Assembly: GCA_947683425.1 (NCBI GenBank)
Contig: CANTUQ010000073.1
Coordinates: 9,692,001-9,756,000, forward strand
Reading direction: 5' to 3'
From: Excoecaria cochinchinensis
Taxonomy: Eukaryota; Streptophyta; Magnoliopsida; Malpighiales; Euphorbiaceae
Length of the DNA stretch: 64,000 nucleotides
The position numbers were made by a program, and so were the translations under genes. The notes beneath the pieces were generated by a model, which saw nothing but the letters and a program-made list of their open reading frames with translations, searched no databases and was not told where the DNA came from. Shown here piece after piece: positions 53,900 through 64,000 of the stretch (positions are counted from its first letter, which is position 1; each line of letters starts with the position of its first letter).

Positions 53900-54810
53900 A
53901 TTTTCCCTAATTTACGAGAAAGAAAATCCGATGAGCTATTGTTTTTTCCTTTAATAAATTCAATATCAAAATCAAAATTACTTAATAAGGCTTGCCAACA
54001 TGCAAAAATCTATTTAGAAATTAGATCTTTGACATGCTTTTCTAAAACATGTTTCACTGCCAAACAATCAATTATCAGTAAAAACTTTTCATGTATAAAT
54101 CATTTTCAAATTTTATAATGCACAAAAAAATGCATAATATTTCCTTTTTAATTGTAAAATAATTCTTTTGAGTAGAATTCCAACTTTCAGAATAAAATCA
54201 TAATAACTCTTGTTTTCTTCTTTGCTTAAGAATCCTGCCATATCCCATATCACTAGCATCTATTTCAACTATTAAGAATGCCCCGGGATGGGAAATACTA
54301 AGATAAGGAAGACTCTTAATCTTTTCTTTATCTGTCTAATTACCTTAGTATGCACTTTTGTCCATGGTTTTGGATTATTTTTTAATCTATTATGTAATGG
54401 TTTGCACAATTTTTTCAAATCTTGAAAAAATCATGAGCATAATTCAAATAGTCTAAAAATCTTTGTAATTGCTTTTTATCTCTAATATCATCAGGAAATT
54501 TACTAGAAAATTTTAAACTCTTATAGGTCTAATTGTTTCATGATCTATGTCGTGACCCAAAAATCTAATCTTTGTCGGGAAAAATTTCATTTTAGTAGCT
54601 GAACCTACTAATTCAGTTGAATGAATAACATTGAAAAAAACTTTTTAAATGACTAATGTTTTGGTAAATAGAATTTGAGAATATTAATACATCGTTGATA
54701 TATACTATAGAAAATCCATTTATAGGTTTTAAAATATCATTCATAATATTTTAAAATTCTGACGGAGTACTTTTAACTCAAAAGGCATAATTTCCATTTG
54801 AAATGTGCAT
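53900..54810 (-). pseudogene. endogenous pararetrovirus reverse transcriptase and RNase H, minus strand, broken
   Basis: On the minus strand the RT catalytic region reads IVYINDVLIFSNS at about 54,705-54,665, so the YxDD box is YIND. The connection follows (about 54,550-54,400), then RNase H words (LLIIDCLAVKHVLEKHV at about 54,080-54,030 and DFDIEFIKGKNNS at about 53,965-53,930). The RT N-terminus is missing: homology ends near 54,810. Many stops and shifts. Opposite orientation to the movement-to-protease part at 48,850-52,606. Confidence 0.8.
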
Positions 54811-57110
54811 ATAGATCTGTATATAAATGTGTGTATTTATAGATAAATGTGTATACACACACACACACATATATATATAACCCTAATCTCATTTCTTTTC
54901 TCTGCCTTCTCCCTCTCTACATCTCTCAATTGCTCCGCAACTTTCACTCTCTTTCTCATCTAATTTTTTTGCGATCTTATTTGTTTTTAAATGTTACTCA
55001 AAATTCTCAAATCAAAGCAAAAATAATATAGAGAAAGACCGTAAAATGCTAATTTTCAAATTTTGTACTTTGATTTAAATTTTAATTGTACTTATTGAAA
55101 TAATTTAAATTGTATTTATATTTATTATTGTGTGTATTTATTTATTTTTGTAAATTTTTTAAAAATATTGAATTTTTCTAAGTATCGGATTGTCTTGTAC
55201 TTTATTATTTAATACTAAAAAATCAAAAAATCGAACTGAATTGTTCTGAATTTTTGAAAGAAATGTTCTGAATTGTTCCAAATTTTTAAGATAATAACAA
55301 TATTTAATTTTTAAAATACTCGAAATTTTAAGACAATATTGAAAATTTACCGTATATATCTCTACTGTACAGAAAATAATATCACTTATTTGAAATTCTC
55401 ATTGACTCCATTCGTGAATTATTTATTAATTGATTGATTATATTTTCTTTAATATAAAAAAAAAAAGTTGGAAATGCCGGGTATGACGTGACCAGAAGAT
55501 TGCTGCCTAGTCAAGATAACTACAATATAATAAAGTTATTGCTATCAAATTATTCTCCCTCTAATATTAATTTGTTTTAAATGACATATTGTTGTTTAGT
55601 ACTAAAAAAAATTGAATTATTTTAAAATTTTAAAATAATAATATTACTTAATTTTTAAAATATTTTAAATTTTAAGATAATACTGAAAATTTGCAATACC
55701 CTTGTTGTGCATGAAATAATATCTTTTATTCGAAATTCTCGCTAACTCCTTTCATGAGTTATTTATTAATTGATTGATTGTATTTTCTTTCATGTAAAAG
55801 AAAAGTGGAAGTGCCGGGTACGGCGTGACCAGAAGGTGGCACGTGCCATGTTGTGTTCCTTGCTGCCTGCACAAGAGAACTTTAATATAATAACTTTATT
55901 TCTATTAAATTATTCTCCGTGTGTTGGAAGCATATCATATGCTAAATTTCTATCAGAACTAAGTTTTGATGTGTACCGCTAACGTGATGTCATTTTATGT
56001 CATGACTTTTATCCATGCACCGCCTTGGCGGATTTACTTGCTTGGGTAAGTAACTTTTCTAATTTTTTTTTATCTTTTAAAATAATATTATAAATTTCAA
56101 ATCCACTCCTTTAATTTTATTTATTTGCCTTCTTAATATTAATTTAAATCAAATTTATTTATTTTAATATTAATTTCTGTCAAGTTTATTTAATTAAACT
56201 AAAACTGTAAGTCGTGCAGTAGTATTTTTGCGATTTAAATAATCTTTTTGATCTATTTGCACGAAAATTTCTTTTATAATAATTTTTAGATTTTAAAAAA
56301 ATTAATTATATATTTTTATTTTAATTTTATATATGTAAAAAAAAGAGATAATTAGTAGAGTAATAATATATAATTATAAAAGATTAGTATTTTTTTGTTT
56401 TATCTAATGTGGCAACTTTTAGATTTTTAGACAGATAAAAAATTCATTAATTAATATCAATGATATAAAATATTAATTATAGTTTATTAAAATAATTTTT
56501 TACTAATTCTTTATAATTATATATTTCCATCCTATTAATTTTTCATACATAAAAAGATAAAATGAAAAATTATATAATTAATATCTCTTAAAATTTGAGA
56601 ATTATCACTTTAAACCAAATAAAAAATTTCAAAAATTATGGAAATAAATAAAATAGACAGAATAAAAAACATTTTAGTATATTATAATAAATATTTTATA
56701 AAATTAATATTAATTAATGATTTGCAAAAGCTGAAAATTGTTGGAGGAAGGTTGGTATTGTCTACATTTTACGGTACGACTTGTTTAATTTTCACTTAAT
56801 TTGATTTGAGCGGGCGGATGGTGCATAATGTGATGTACCAATCAGGACCCAGTTTCACTAGCAATCTTATGTTAGGCAAGAATTTGCTTGTAAATAATCA
56901 TTCACTGTAGATACATATTTAGCTTTGTACTATAGTAAAAAATTTAGTTCAGTAGAGTAAAAAAAAAAAAATTATTCAAATATTTAAGTGAGATCAATTT
57001 TTAAAAAATTAAAATTATAAGGATATTTTTTAATTTTTTTTATTAATTTAATGAAATCAATTTTATAAAAAAAATTAAAATTATAGATTTTTTTTTAATT
57101 GAGCGGTCAA
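54811..57110. other. AT-rich intergenic DNA upstream of VPS13
   Basis: No gene is supported. A (TATA/CA) microsatellite lies at 54,848-54,880. A local duplication is listed separately. The rest, in particular 56,050-56,720, is very AT-rich low-complexity sequence, with several ATTAATTT words. Confidence 0.6.
55262..55925. repeat. diverged tandem duplication, about 337-bp spacing
   Basis: The segment about 55,262-55,560 is repeated at about 55,600-55,925. Shared blocks: GAAATTCTC..CTCCNTTC, TATTTATTAATTGATTGATT, GCCGGGTA(T/C)G(A/G)CGTGACC, and AAATTATTCTCC. The second copy has gained a CACGTG (G-box) in GGCACGTGCC at about 55,838. The best-kept part is the CGTGACCAGAAG block, which suggests either age or constraint. 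Confidence 0.75.
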
Positions 57111-57430
57111 ATGACCCTTACTTTGCACCTTACAGTCCCAGCAAATTCTGGCAGCCAAAAAGGGCCCAAAATTGAAAAAAATAAAGAAAAAGAAGAAACT
57201 AGACTTGCACTTTTAAACAGCGATTATCTTTCCCACGCTCGAAAAAAAAAAATTAAAAAAGAAAATACTTCAAATCGATTTCTTCTCTTTCGCGTTTCAC
57301 TGTCCTGAATTTTCGCGCATGAGCTGCTATCGTGCTATTCCTATCATCCACTCCGGCGACTGATGCTACCGCCAATTGCTTCTATTGAACACTGATCGGA
57401 GAATCGACTCGAACAAATATCGTCACCAAA
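57111..57430 (+). promoter_or_regulatory. VPS13 promoter-proximal region and 5' UTR with two uORFs
   Basis: The sequence turns from AT-rich to mixed composition here. Two short upstream ORFs precede the VPS13 start: 57,319-57,363 (14 codons, MSCYRAIPIIHSGD) and 57,363-57,395 (10 codons, MLPPIASIEH). They overlap as TGATG, stop into start, in a way that could allow re-initiation. No clear TATA box is seen. The transcription start is not known, so the uORFs are in the 5' UTR only if it extends upstream of 57,319. Confidence 0.5.
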
Positions 57431-60400
57431 ATGTTGGAGGATCAGGTGGCGTATCTATTGCAGAGGTACCTCGGTAATTACGTCAGGGGCCTCAATAAAG
57501 AAGCTCTCAAAATCAGTGTTTGGCAAGGTTTGTGCAATTACCATTATCTTATCCTCCTCCTTTAGCTTGTTGATTTTTTGCTTTTTTGCTTTTTAATTTT
57601 TATCAATATGTCATTAGTTTTAAATTTTTGTGCAATTGAAGTTGAACTTGCAGTCGTTCATTAACTATTCATCTTGTGACGATATGGTCATTTCGATTTG
57701 ATCCATTATCAACAACTGAACTGAAGTAGCTGAGAAATTGTAATGCAAGTCTTGCAATTAATCTTGATGTTGGTATTGGTCATGGATGAATCTAGAATCA
57801 TATTGGATGGGGCATTTTAAAAATTTAATACCTTTTTTAATGGAATACATTTCAATAACAATGTATACGCATGTAAACTATGACTGGAACCTACAAAAAT
57901 TGAAGTTTAAGTCTCGTTTCAACCTCTGATTTTGGGCTTGAGCAGCTTTAGTTTCTTGTTATTTTCTGCAATTTTTGGCTTATTCTTAGTTTTCCTTCAA
58001 TCGGATGCAATAGAGAACGTAAGACTTATATGCGCGCGCGCGCGTATCATTGTTATTTAGATAGTACAACACTGAAATGAGTGGTAAACCGAGTAACAAA
58101 TGATACTTACAGAGAAGTTGCTCCTTTTCTCACTGAGTTATATGCTGCACTCTTCCGCCAACATCAAAAATTTACAGAAGGGAATTATTTGTTGCTTTCA
58201 AGAGCTATTTTTGCCTGGACCCCTCTCTAGTATTGGAAGTGAATAATTTATTTTTTTAATAATATGATATTAATTGGATATCAAGCAAACATTTTCTTGA
58301 GTTCAAAGTGAGTAATTATGTTGTATTTGTGCACTGTGGCTCATAAAACAGGTAATGTAGAGCTAACGAATATGCAATTGAAGCCAGAGGCACTCAATGC
58401 ATTAGAGTTGCCTGTGAAGGTTAAAGCAGGATTTCTCGGATCGGTGAAGCTTAAGGTTTGTGGATTTAGCTTTTCCATTTAAGTAATGTATTTTTCATGG
58501 ACTACAATATTGTTCCTCCCTGTTTTGGTCAATCCTTTTTTGTGCCTTTGTGTGTGTTTGAATATGAATAATCTGAGGCATACAAATATATTCTTACATT
58601 GAAGTTTACTAAGAAGCATTTAATGTTTTTGTAAAATTTGAATTATTTAGCCTTTTTATTTTTTGCCTATTGGAACTTTTACAGTTTATGCACTGCTGTT
58701 TAATTTTAAGGTTGCATGTTTTGGATGACATATTCATACGTTTGTTTGTAATGTTTTACTGTTCTCTCTCTCTCTCTCTCTTTTTATTTTTATTTTTAAC
58801 ATGCAGATAAGCATGAATTGAAAAATACAGAAATTCCTTAATTTCCATACATAATGCATATAGGATATCATTGTTACACTTTAAATTCTGCTAATCCACT
58901 TTGGACTAGAGTATTGTAGACAGACTTTTTCCGGTGATAGTTGATGTATTTTTTACTAACTTTGTATTGACATTTTCCAAGGATTCAAAATGATAAAATT
59001 CAGCTTATACTTTCAGATTGTTGAGTGGTTGTCAATGAGGGTAGTAGGAAAAGATGGTATTGACAATCTAGCATGTGTGCTGTGGAATACATTATGGGGA
59101 GGGACTGGCATAGCCTTCTTTTTTCTTTTATTTAAAAAATTATTTTAATTAAAGATATAATTAATTGGAAATTACACTTAGGAAAATAAATAAATAAGAT
59201 ATAATTAATAAGATTGTACAAAATAGGAAAATTATAAAAAAGATATGATCATAGGAAATTATAAACTATAAAATTATAAAATGATAAATTAATAAGACAA
59301 AATTGCAAAATTATAAAATGAGGTATAATTAATAGGGCATGCAATGATCTAAAGGTAAATTTAATTTAAACTAATTTGATATAGTAATTTTAGAGAGACA
59401 TGTAATAACCAAAATCAAGAGTTTAATGTAATTTAAACGAATATGGATACCAAAAAGTTTAGTATTAATATTTGCTTATAAGTTGACTAAATAGTGAATT
59501 TTTTATTAATTTTTTCATTGAGCATTAATTTTTTTTTTAAATCCTCCATAATTCTTAAAAATAGTTTTCACGTCCTATTTGCATGTGCACATCAAGCTAA
59601 CATGTTTAAAAGGAGCAATCTGTTGAAATGTGGATTCTAGTGTAATTGCCCATGATTGCTTATGGACTTTCATATCCTTGGTTTGTGAAATAATGTATTA
59701 CCATTCTGGAAGAATAATTTGTGCAAATCTTCTACTTGAAATTCTTTTATTCCGTTACTAAAAGTGGAGTCTGTGATAGGATTGGTAGCATGATTCCACT
59801 TTTCTCTTAGTTTGAGGTATCTTATAGTTGTGGAATTCAACTGCTTTATATAAATAATGGTGGGGATGCCCAAGTTTGGTTTGATGAAGCAAATTTTTGA
59901 GCTATATTTTTGAACTGAATTGATTACCTTGGTTTGAGAAATCTTTTAACTAAAATTAGAACCTGCTAACTGGTTCCAACCATTTGGTTATCTGTTTTTT
60001 GGTTTTACAATGTCAGGATTTGTTTTTTCATTTTTATTTTCCTTTTATACATATATTTTTTCTTGTTTGCATAACATACAAGTATTCTATATTTAACTCT
60101 CGCTTCTGCCCTCCCAAAACACACGCAACATACATATACAAAATTTAGCTAATTCAGTCAGTTTATTGAAACTAATAACTGCAGAAAAACCACACATGCA
60201 ATGGTTAATATAGATACACGCTCTCTCTGTCACAAAATATAGCAAATTGAGTTGGTTAACCAAAATCAGTGATTGTAATTGAAAACACACATGTTAAACC
60301 AAAATCAGTGATTGTAACTGAAAACACACATGCTATATAGACATACATTGTCCAATTGGAAGTCAACACTTAGTACAATTGAGAATTGAATGAATTGGCA

Positions 60401-62697
60401 TAAATGTGGTAACCCTAGTATAGGAACAAATTCATTGATCTTCAGAGACTAGGTTCATTGGTAGGAATTACATATTATATGCCCAATAATTCATATATGA
60501 TTTTTATTAGTATACATGAAACCCAGCAATCTACTGTGAATGCAATCATGCAACGACATATTCAAACATAAGCACAATAAGAAATATAGTAAGGACACAT
60601 CAAAGATAAATTAAAATTTGTAATAATCAACCTATACCACAAAGACAAACAAGTTAGTAAAGATGAATGCAAGAGTAGATCGAGTAATATCATTCTCACA
60701 TAACAAAAACGAGGTTAGCAATAATCCAAAATCTCTTTTAAGATGAAAATCACTTTAAAATGATAACTTAGGTCAAAGGTAACAATAATTTATCATCAAA
60801 TGTTCATAAAAATCAATTTATGAACTCAAAACTATGACAGGAATGTGCAAATCGAATTTAATGCAATAAAGAACAAAACTCTCATATGTAATGAAATTTA
60901 TGAACCAAAAATGGAAAAAATAGTGTGTTTATATTCAGATTCTACCCTCAAAACATACCAAATTCATTCATGGATAAAGATGGATGGCTTTTGATTATAT
61001 GGTTCAAAGTGAATGGAGCATATTCTACTCCGATGCTTCTTCCATACTGGACTAGCTTCTGCTTCCAAACAATTCAGAGATTGTTTGGTTGCATAGCAAT
61101 GGTGGCATATTGCCTATAAATTCTGAAGAATGTTGCATGATATCCATTTGCTATGTGAATATCAGGTTCCGTGGAGCAGGCTTGGCCAAGATCCAGTTTT
61201 AGTTTATCTGGATCGAATTTTTTTATTAGCTGAACCTGCAACTGAAGTTGAGGGACGTAGTGAGGATGCAGTCCAAGAAGCAAAGAGGAGTCGAGTACGG
61301 GTAAGACATGGTGAGCCACATACGTAGATTTTATTCCTAGGTGGAGTAATATTTGAATGGCAAATTTACTTTCTTGTTCTTTTCTTCATAGGAAATGGAA
61401 ATGAAGCTGTTGGAGAGGGCACAACGTCTGAAGTCAGAAGTGGTATGATACTGACTTGGGGATCTTATGCGTGTACCAACTAAACATGTTGATTGCATAG
61501 AAGTACTTCCTGAAATACTTGAAGTTGTAATTACATAAATACCTTAACACATAATACTATAATCTTTGGGTTGGCACGCTATGTGTTACTTGTGCAGTGA
61601 GTTTATTTTCATTTGCTTTGACATCGTAGTGTCACTCAGACCTTTAGAATTTGTTTCTTTTGGAATTGTTGAGGAAAATCAGGTGTGCCAGCATCTGGAG
61701 ACTTCTTGGCCATGAAGAATACTTGTTAGTTGAAATTAGGAGAAAATCCATCAGAACTTTAACATTTCTGTATCCTATTTGTAGAGAGTTTAGCTGGAAA
61801 GGAATCCAAACAATATTATGGCCAGTTTTTTCTCATACCAATATCTTATTGGCTTTCTGCTTTTATTTGTCCTTAAAAGAACAATAGGACTTTTAGCGAG
61901 AAGAAAAATCTGCTGGGGATGGTGCCAAAACCCACCTGGATCCTGGAGGTTGTCCTCGCTATATAATGGGTATCTTGTAGTTGCAAGTTGTTTATCCAAC
62001 ATAATATTTCTTGCATCTGGATGCATACATGTCCAGCTGTACTTGTTCGTGTAGCTGGATTTATAGGCTTGCTGGTTCATTACCAGTTACCACATAGCAG
62101 TATAGTTCCAAGTATGTGGATAAAAATACCCTGAAATTCTTGGCCTCCACTATTAATCTTTGGATCATTTTGATAATTCATATCTTTAACCCTATCTCCT
62201 GAATGTGGTTTAACTTGCAATGGATTTTACATGTTTGGCTTTTGAAGAGTTCATCTTGGCTGGGTTCTCTCATCAACACCATCATAGGGAATTTGAAGCT
62301 CTCAATATCAAATATACATCTCAGATATGAAGATAATGAGAGGTATGCTTTCTCTTCCAAAAGTTAACTTCATTATTAGTATTCTTGACATGGATTGCGT
62401 GTGGAGTGAAGTCTTGAATATGTTTTCTTTCTTCAATGGTATATTTTACTAATATAACTGAGTATAGCATTATTAGATATCTTATAAATAGTTATGTCTT
62501 AACATGTATTCAAAATATTATTAATCTCTCCCTAGAAAGAAAAGAGTAACTTTTTAGGTTGAATCAATGTTTTGGGAAACTTCCCTCAGCATGATAAGCA
62601 TTATTGTGTTTCATATTATTAGAGTTAGTTGAACTAGAATGGTTTTAAATTTACATATAAGGTTGGGATTTCAAAATGGAATAATAATAGAACTAGA

Positions 62698-62742
<45 letters not shown>

Positions 62743-64000
62743 TTTTTTTTTATGATAGATCTTGAAAGAGTTTTTGTAACAACAGGAGTATTTTCTTAAA
62801 ATAAAAAAGTACGTCTTGTTTGTTATCAAATAAATCGTGGGGATTTACAATTTTACATTTACAATTATATGTTTTCAATTTGCAAGTTTTCAATGTGCAT
62901 TATCTTATTGGATTATTTATAGTTATTGTATTTTGTGTTTATTATTTGGTTGACTACTCCCTCAATTTCTTTTTATTTGTCACTTTCTAGTAAAATTCAA
63001 ATTCTATTTATCCGTCACTTTTAAATTTTCAATGAAATTCATTTTTCTTTTTTCAAGTTAATTTTCTTTTTCAATGAAAGTTGACCAATTAGATTTAAAT
63101 TTGTGCATTGAATTGTTCAATTTTATTCTGAATTTAAGCCTAATTAATACTCTTTAATTCTAATGAAAACAACAAAAGTGACAAATTAAAAAGAATGGAG
63201 GGAGTATTATTTATAGTTATTATTTTGTATTTATTGTTTATAGTTATTATATTTTGTGTTTAATATTACAATTGTTACAATGAGTGTAGAGTTATTGGGA
63301 TTATGTAGGGTTAATCTTTTATCTCCTTTTACTGATTATCTAAGGACTATTGCATTTTATCAGGTTGCATAATGTACAAATGATCACTGCCAGTCTGCCA
63401 TTATCTGGGCATGCATGAATAACTTAATTTGAAAATGTTTCTGTTTTCTCAGCAACCCGGGCCATCCATTTGCAGCTGGAATAACTTTGGGGAAACTCTC
63501 AGCTGTTACAGTTGATGATTATGGCATCGAAACTTTTGTAACGGGGGGTACACTTGACCGTATTCAGAAGGTTAATATTTCCAATTTTACATGTTAACTG
63601 CTAGTTAGAGGGAACATGTGCAATTTTTAAGTTTTCTAATTTTCATCTAGTGTAGATTGAAATAATTAGTCCATTTGAGGTAGAAGCTTTATATTTTGAA
63701 AGATGAGTTTGCTAAATGTTTCAGAAAACATTTCGGCTGTTTATGCAACTTATGTGCTCCTAAACTAGTATTCTTTAGAGGTCATGGATCATGGATTCTA
63801 AGCTTTTTGCTTTTCCTTTCCGCTTTTTGCTTTTGCTGGGATAGAGATTTCAATGAGAAATATCCTTATTTTTATATTTCTAGATACTAATATTTATGTT
63901 TTAATTTGTTTTTCAGTCTGTTGAACTTGATCAACTTGCTATTTATCTTGATTCTGATATATCTACGTGGTATGTCGACAAACCATGGGAGGACTTGCTT
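57431..64000 (+). CDS. VPS13: VPS13 family lipid-transfer protein, exons 1-7 (5' part)
   Basis: Exons: 57431-57527, 58352-58455, 61166-61300, 61392-61442, 62248-62342, 63453-63570 and 63917-64000 (cut by the window edge). All seven join in phase with GT..AG introns. They give MLEDQVAYLLQRYLGNYV, VPWSRLGQDPVLVYLDRIFL, SWLGSLINTIIGNLKLSISN and SVELDQLAIYLDSD: the N-terminal chorein domain of VPS13. VPS13 proteins are very large (over 3,000 residues) rod-like bridges with a hydrophobic groove that move phospholipids between membranes at contact sites; the N-terminus usually anchors at the ER. About 228 codons are seen. The plant family has a few members (in Arabidopsis AT4G17140 and AT1G48090 look closest from memory); which one is not decided. 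Introns 1 (824 bp) and 2 (2,710 bp) are long. No stop or frame break; likely a live gene, the only ordinary host gene here. Confidence 0.96.
58031..58045. repeat. short (GC)n tract in VPS13 intron 1
   Basis: An alternating TGCGCGCGCGCGCGT run within a TATAT-flanked alternating purine-pyrimidine stretch (58,027-58,047). It stands out because CpG is rare in the AT-rich neighbourhood. Confidence 0.85.
58456..61165 (+). other. VPS13 intron 2, no gene inside
   Basis: 2,710 bases. It holds a (CT)n run at about 58,760-58,780, an A/T-only stretch with repeated AATTATAAAAT words at 59,150-59,340, and a direct duplication of about 40 bases (ACCAAAATCAGTGATTGTAA at 60,258 and 60,298). Small open frames have no supporting motifs. 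Confidence 0.7.
62701..62742. repeat. (ATT)n microsatellite in VPS13 intron 5
   Basis: About 14 units followed by a T run. The same ATT motif occurs at 6,872, 28,274 and 46,446 in unrelated elements, so it is a common simple repeat of this genome. Confidence 0.95.
62957..63204. mobile_element. Stowaway-like MITE in VPS13 intron 5
   Basis: Terminal inverted repeats CTCCCTCAATTTCTTTTTAT on the left and the complement of GAATGGAGGGAG on the right, extending through a TTTGTCACTTT / AAAGTGACAAA block of about 30 bases. TA duplication at 62,955-62,956 and 63,205-63,206. 248 bases, no coding capacity. The CTCCCTC start is the usual Stowaway (Tc1/mariner) terminus. Confidence 0.9.

Noticed and set aside
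48438..54810. Pararetrovirus locus as a source of active virus
   Set aside because: Split in two orientations, RT N-terminus absent, catalytic words changed in protease and RT, many stops.
57099..57308. ORF directly upstream of VPS13
   Set aside because: No ATG at its start, low-complexity lysine-rich sequence, and it ends before the 5' UTR; better explained as promoter DNA.
61651..62080. ORFs on both strands in VPS13 intron 4
   Set aside because: No motif, and the surrounding exons join in phase without them.

Overview
The window is nuclear DNA of a flowering plant, most likely a eudicot; the species cannot be told from what is here. Evidence: a split gene with canonical GT..AG introns for a plant VPS13 lipid-transfer protein, plant Ty3/gypsy (Tat) and Ty1/copia retrotransposons, CACTA, Stowaway and Harbinger-type DNA elements, and a decayed endogenous pararetrovirus. 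The sequence is AT-rich. About 57 kb of the 64 kb is transposon or viral debris; only the last ~7 kb holds a host gene.

Layout. 1-3,447: the 3' part of a minus-strand Tat element (integrase tail, 3' UTR with a 25-bp tandem repeat, LTR start), carrying on the opposite (+) strand a broken gene resembling the plant-mobile-domain/DUF7745 antisense ORFs of Tat elements. 3,448-33,612: a minus-strand Athila/LARD-like element with one intact 394-codon ORF1-type reading frame, and two ~72-bp-period palindrome arrays, each next to a minus-strand promoter-like region. It is split by a complete 24-kb Tat element (5,852-29,865; target duplication CTAAT), which is itself split by a complete, nearly pristine copia element (13,883-23,450; target duplication TACAT). 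The three-level nesting is exact to the base at both inner levels. 33,613-36,505: two neighbouring CACTA-type non-autonomous elements with dense subterminal palindromic repeats. 36,506-48,437: LTR-like debris holding a gag-only Tat derivative (minus strand), itself interrupted by a 2.9-kb solo LTR (target duplication CAATT), plus a Harbinger-like MITE (TAA duplication). 48,438-54,810: a rearranged caulimovirid sequence, one part forward (leader to protease), one part reversed (RT/RNase H to primer site), all broken. 54,811-57,110: AT-rich intergenic DNA with a ~337-bp-spaced duplication. 57,111-64,000: promoter, two short uORFs and exons 1-7 of a VPS13 gene that runs off the right edge; intron 5 holds a Stowaway MITE.

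How the parts work together: the copia element has an uninterrupted 1,320-codon polyprotein, matching primer site, polypurine tract and LTRs of equal length with a single difference noticed by eye, so it is the youngest insertion and potentially competent. The Tat element it hit carries a frameshift deletion, a frameshift insertion and two stop codons in pol, so it is dead. Its 3' UTR contains twelve hairpin-forming repeats whose two stem arms change together, which is the most unusual signal in the window. All statements on homology come from reading motifs by eye; no search was run.
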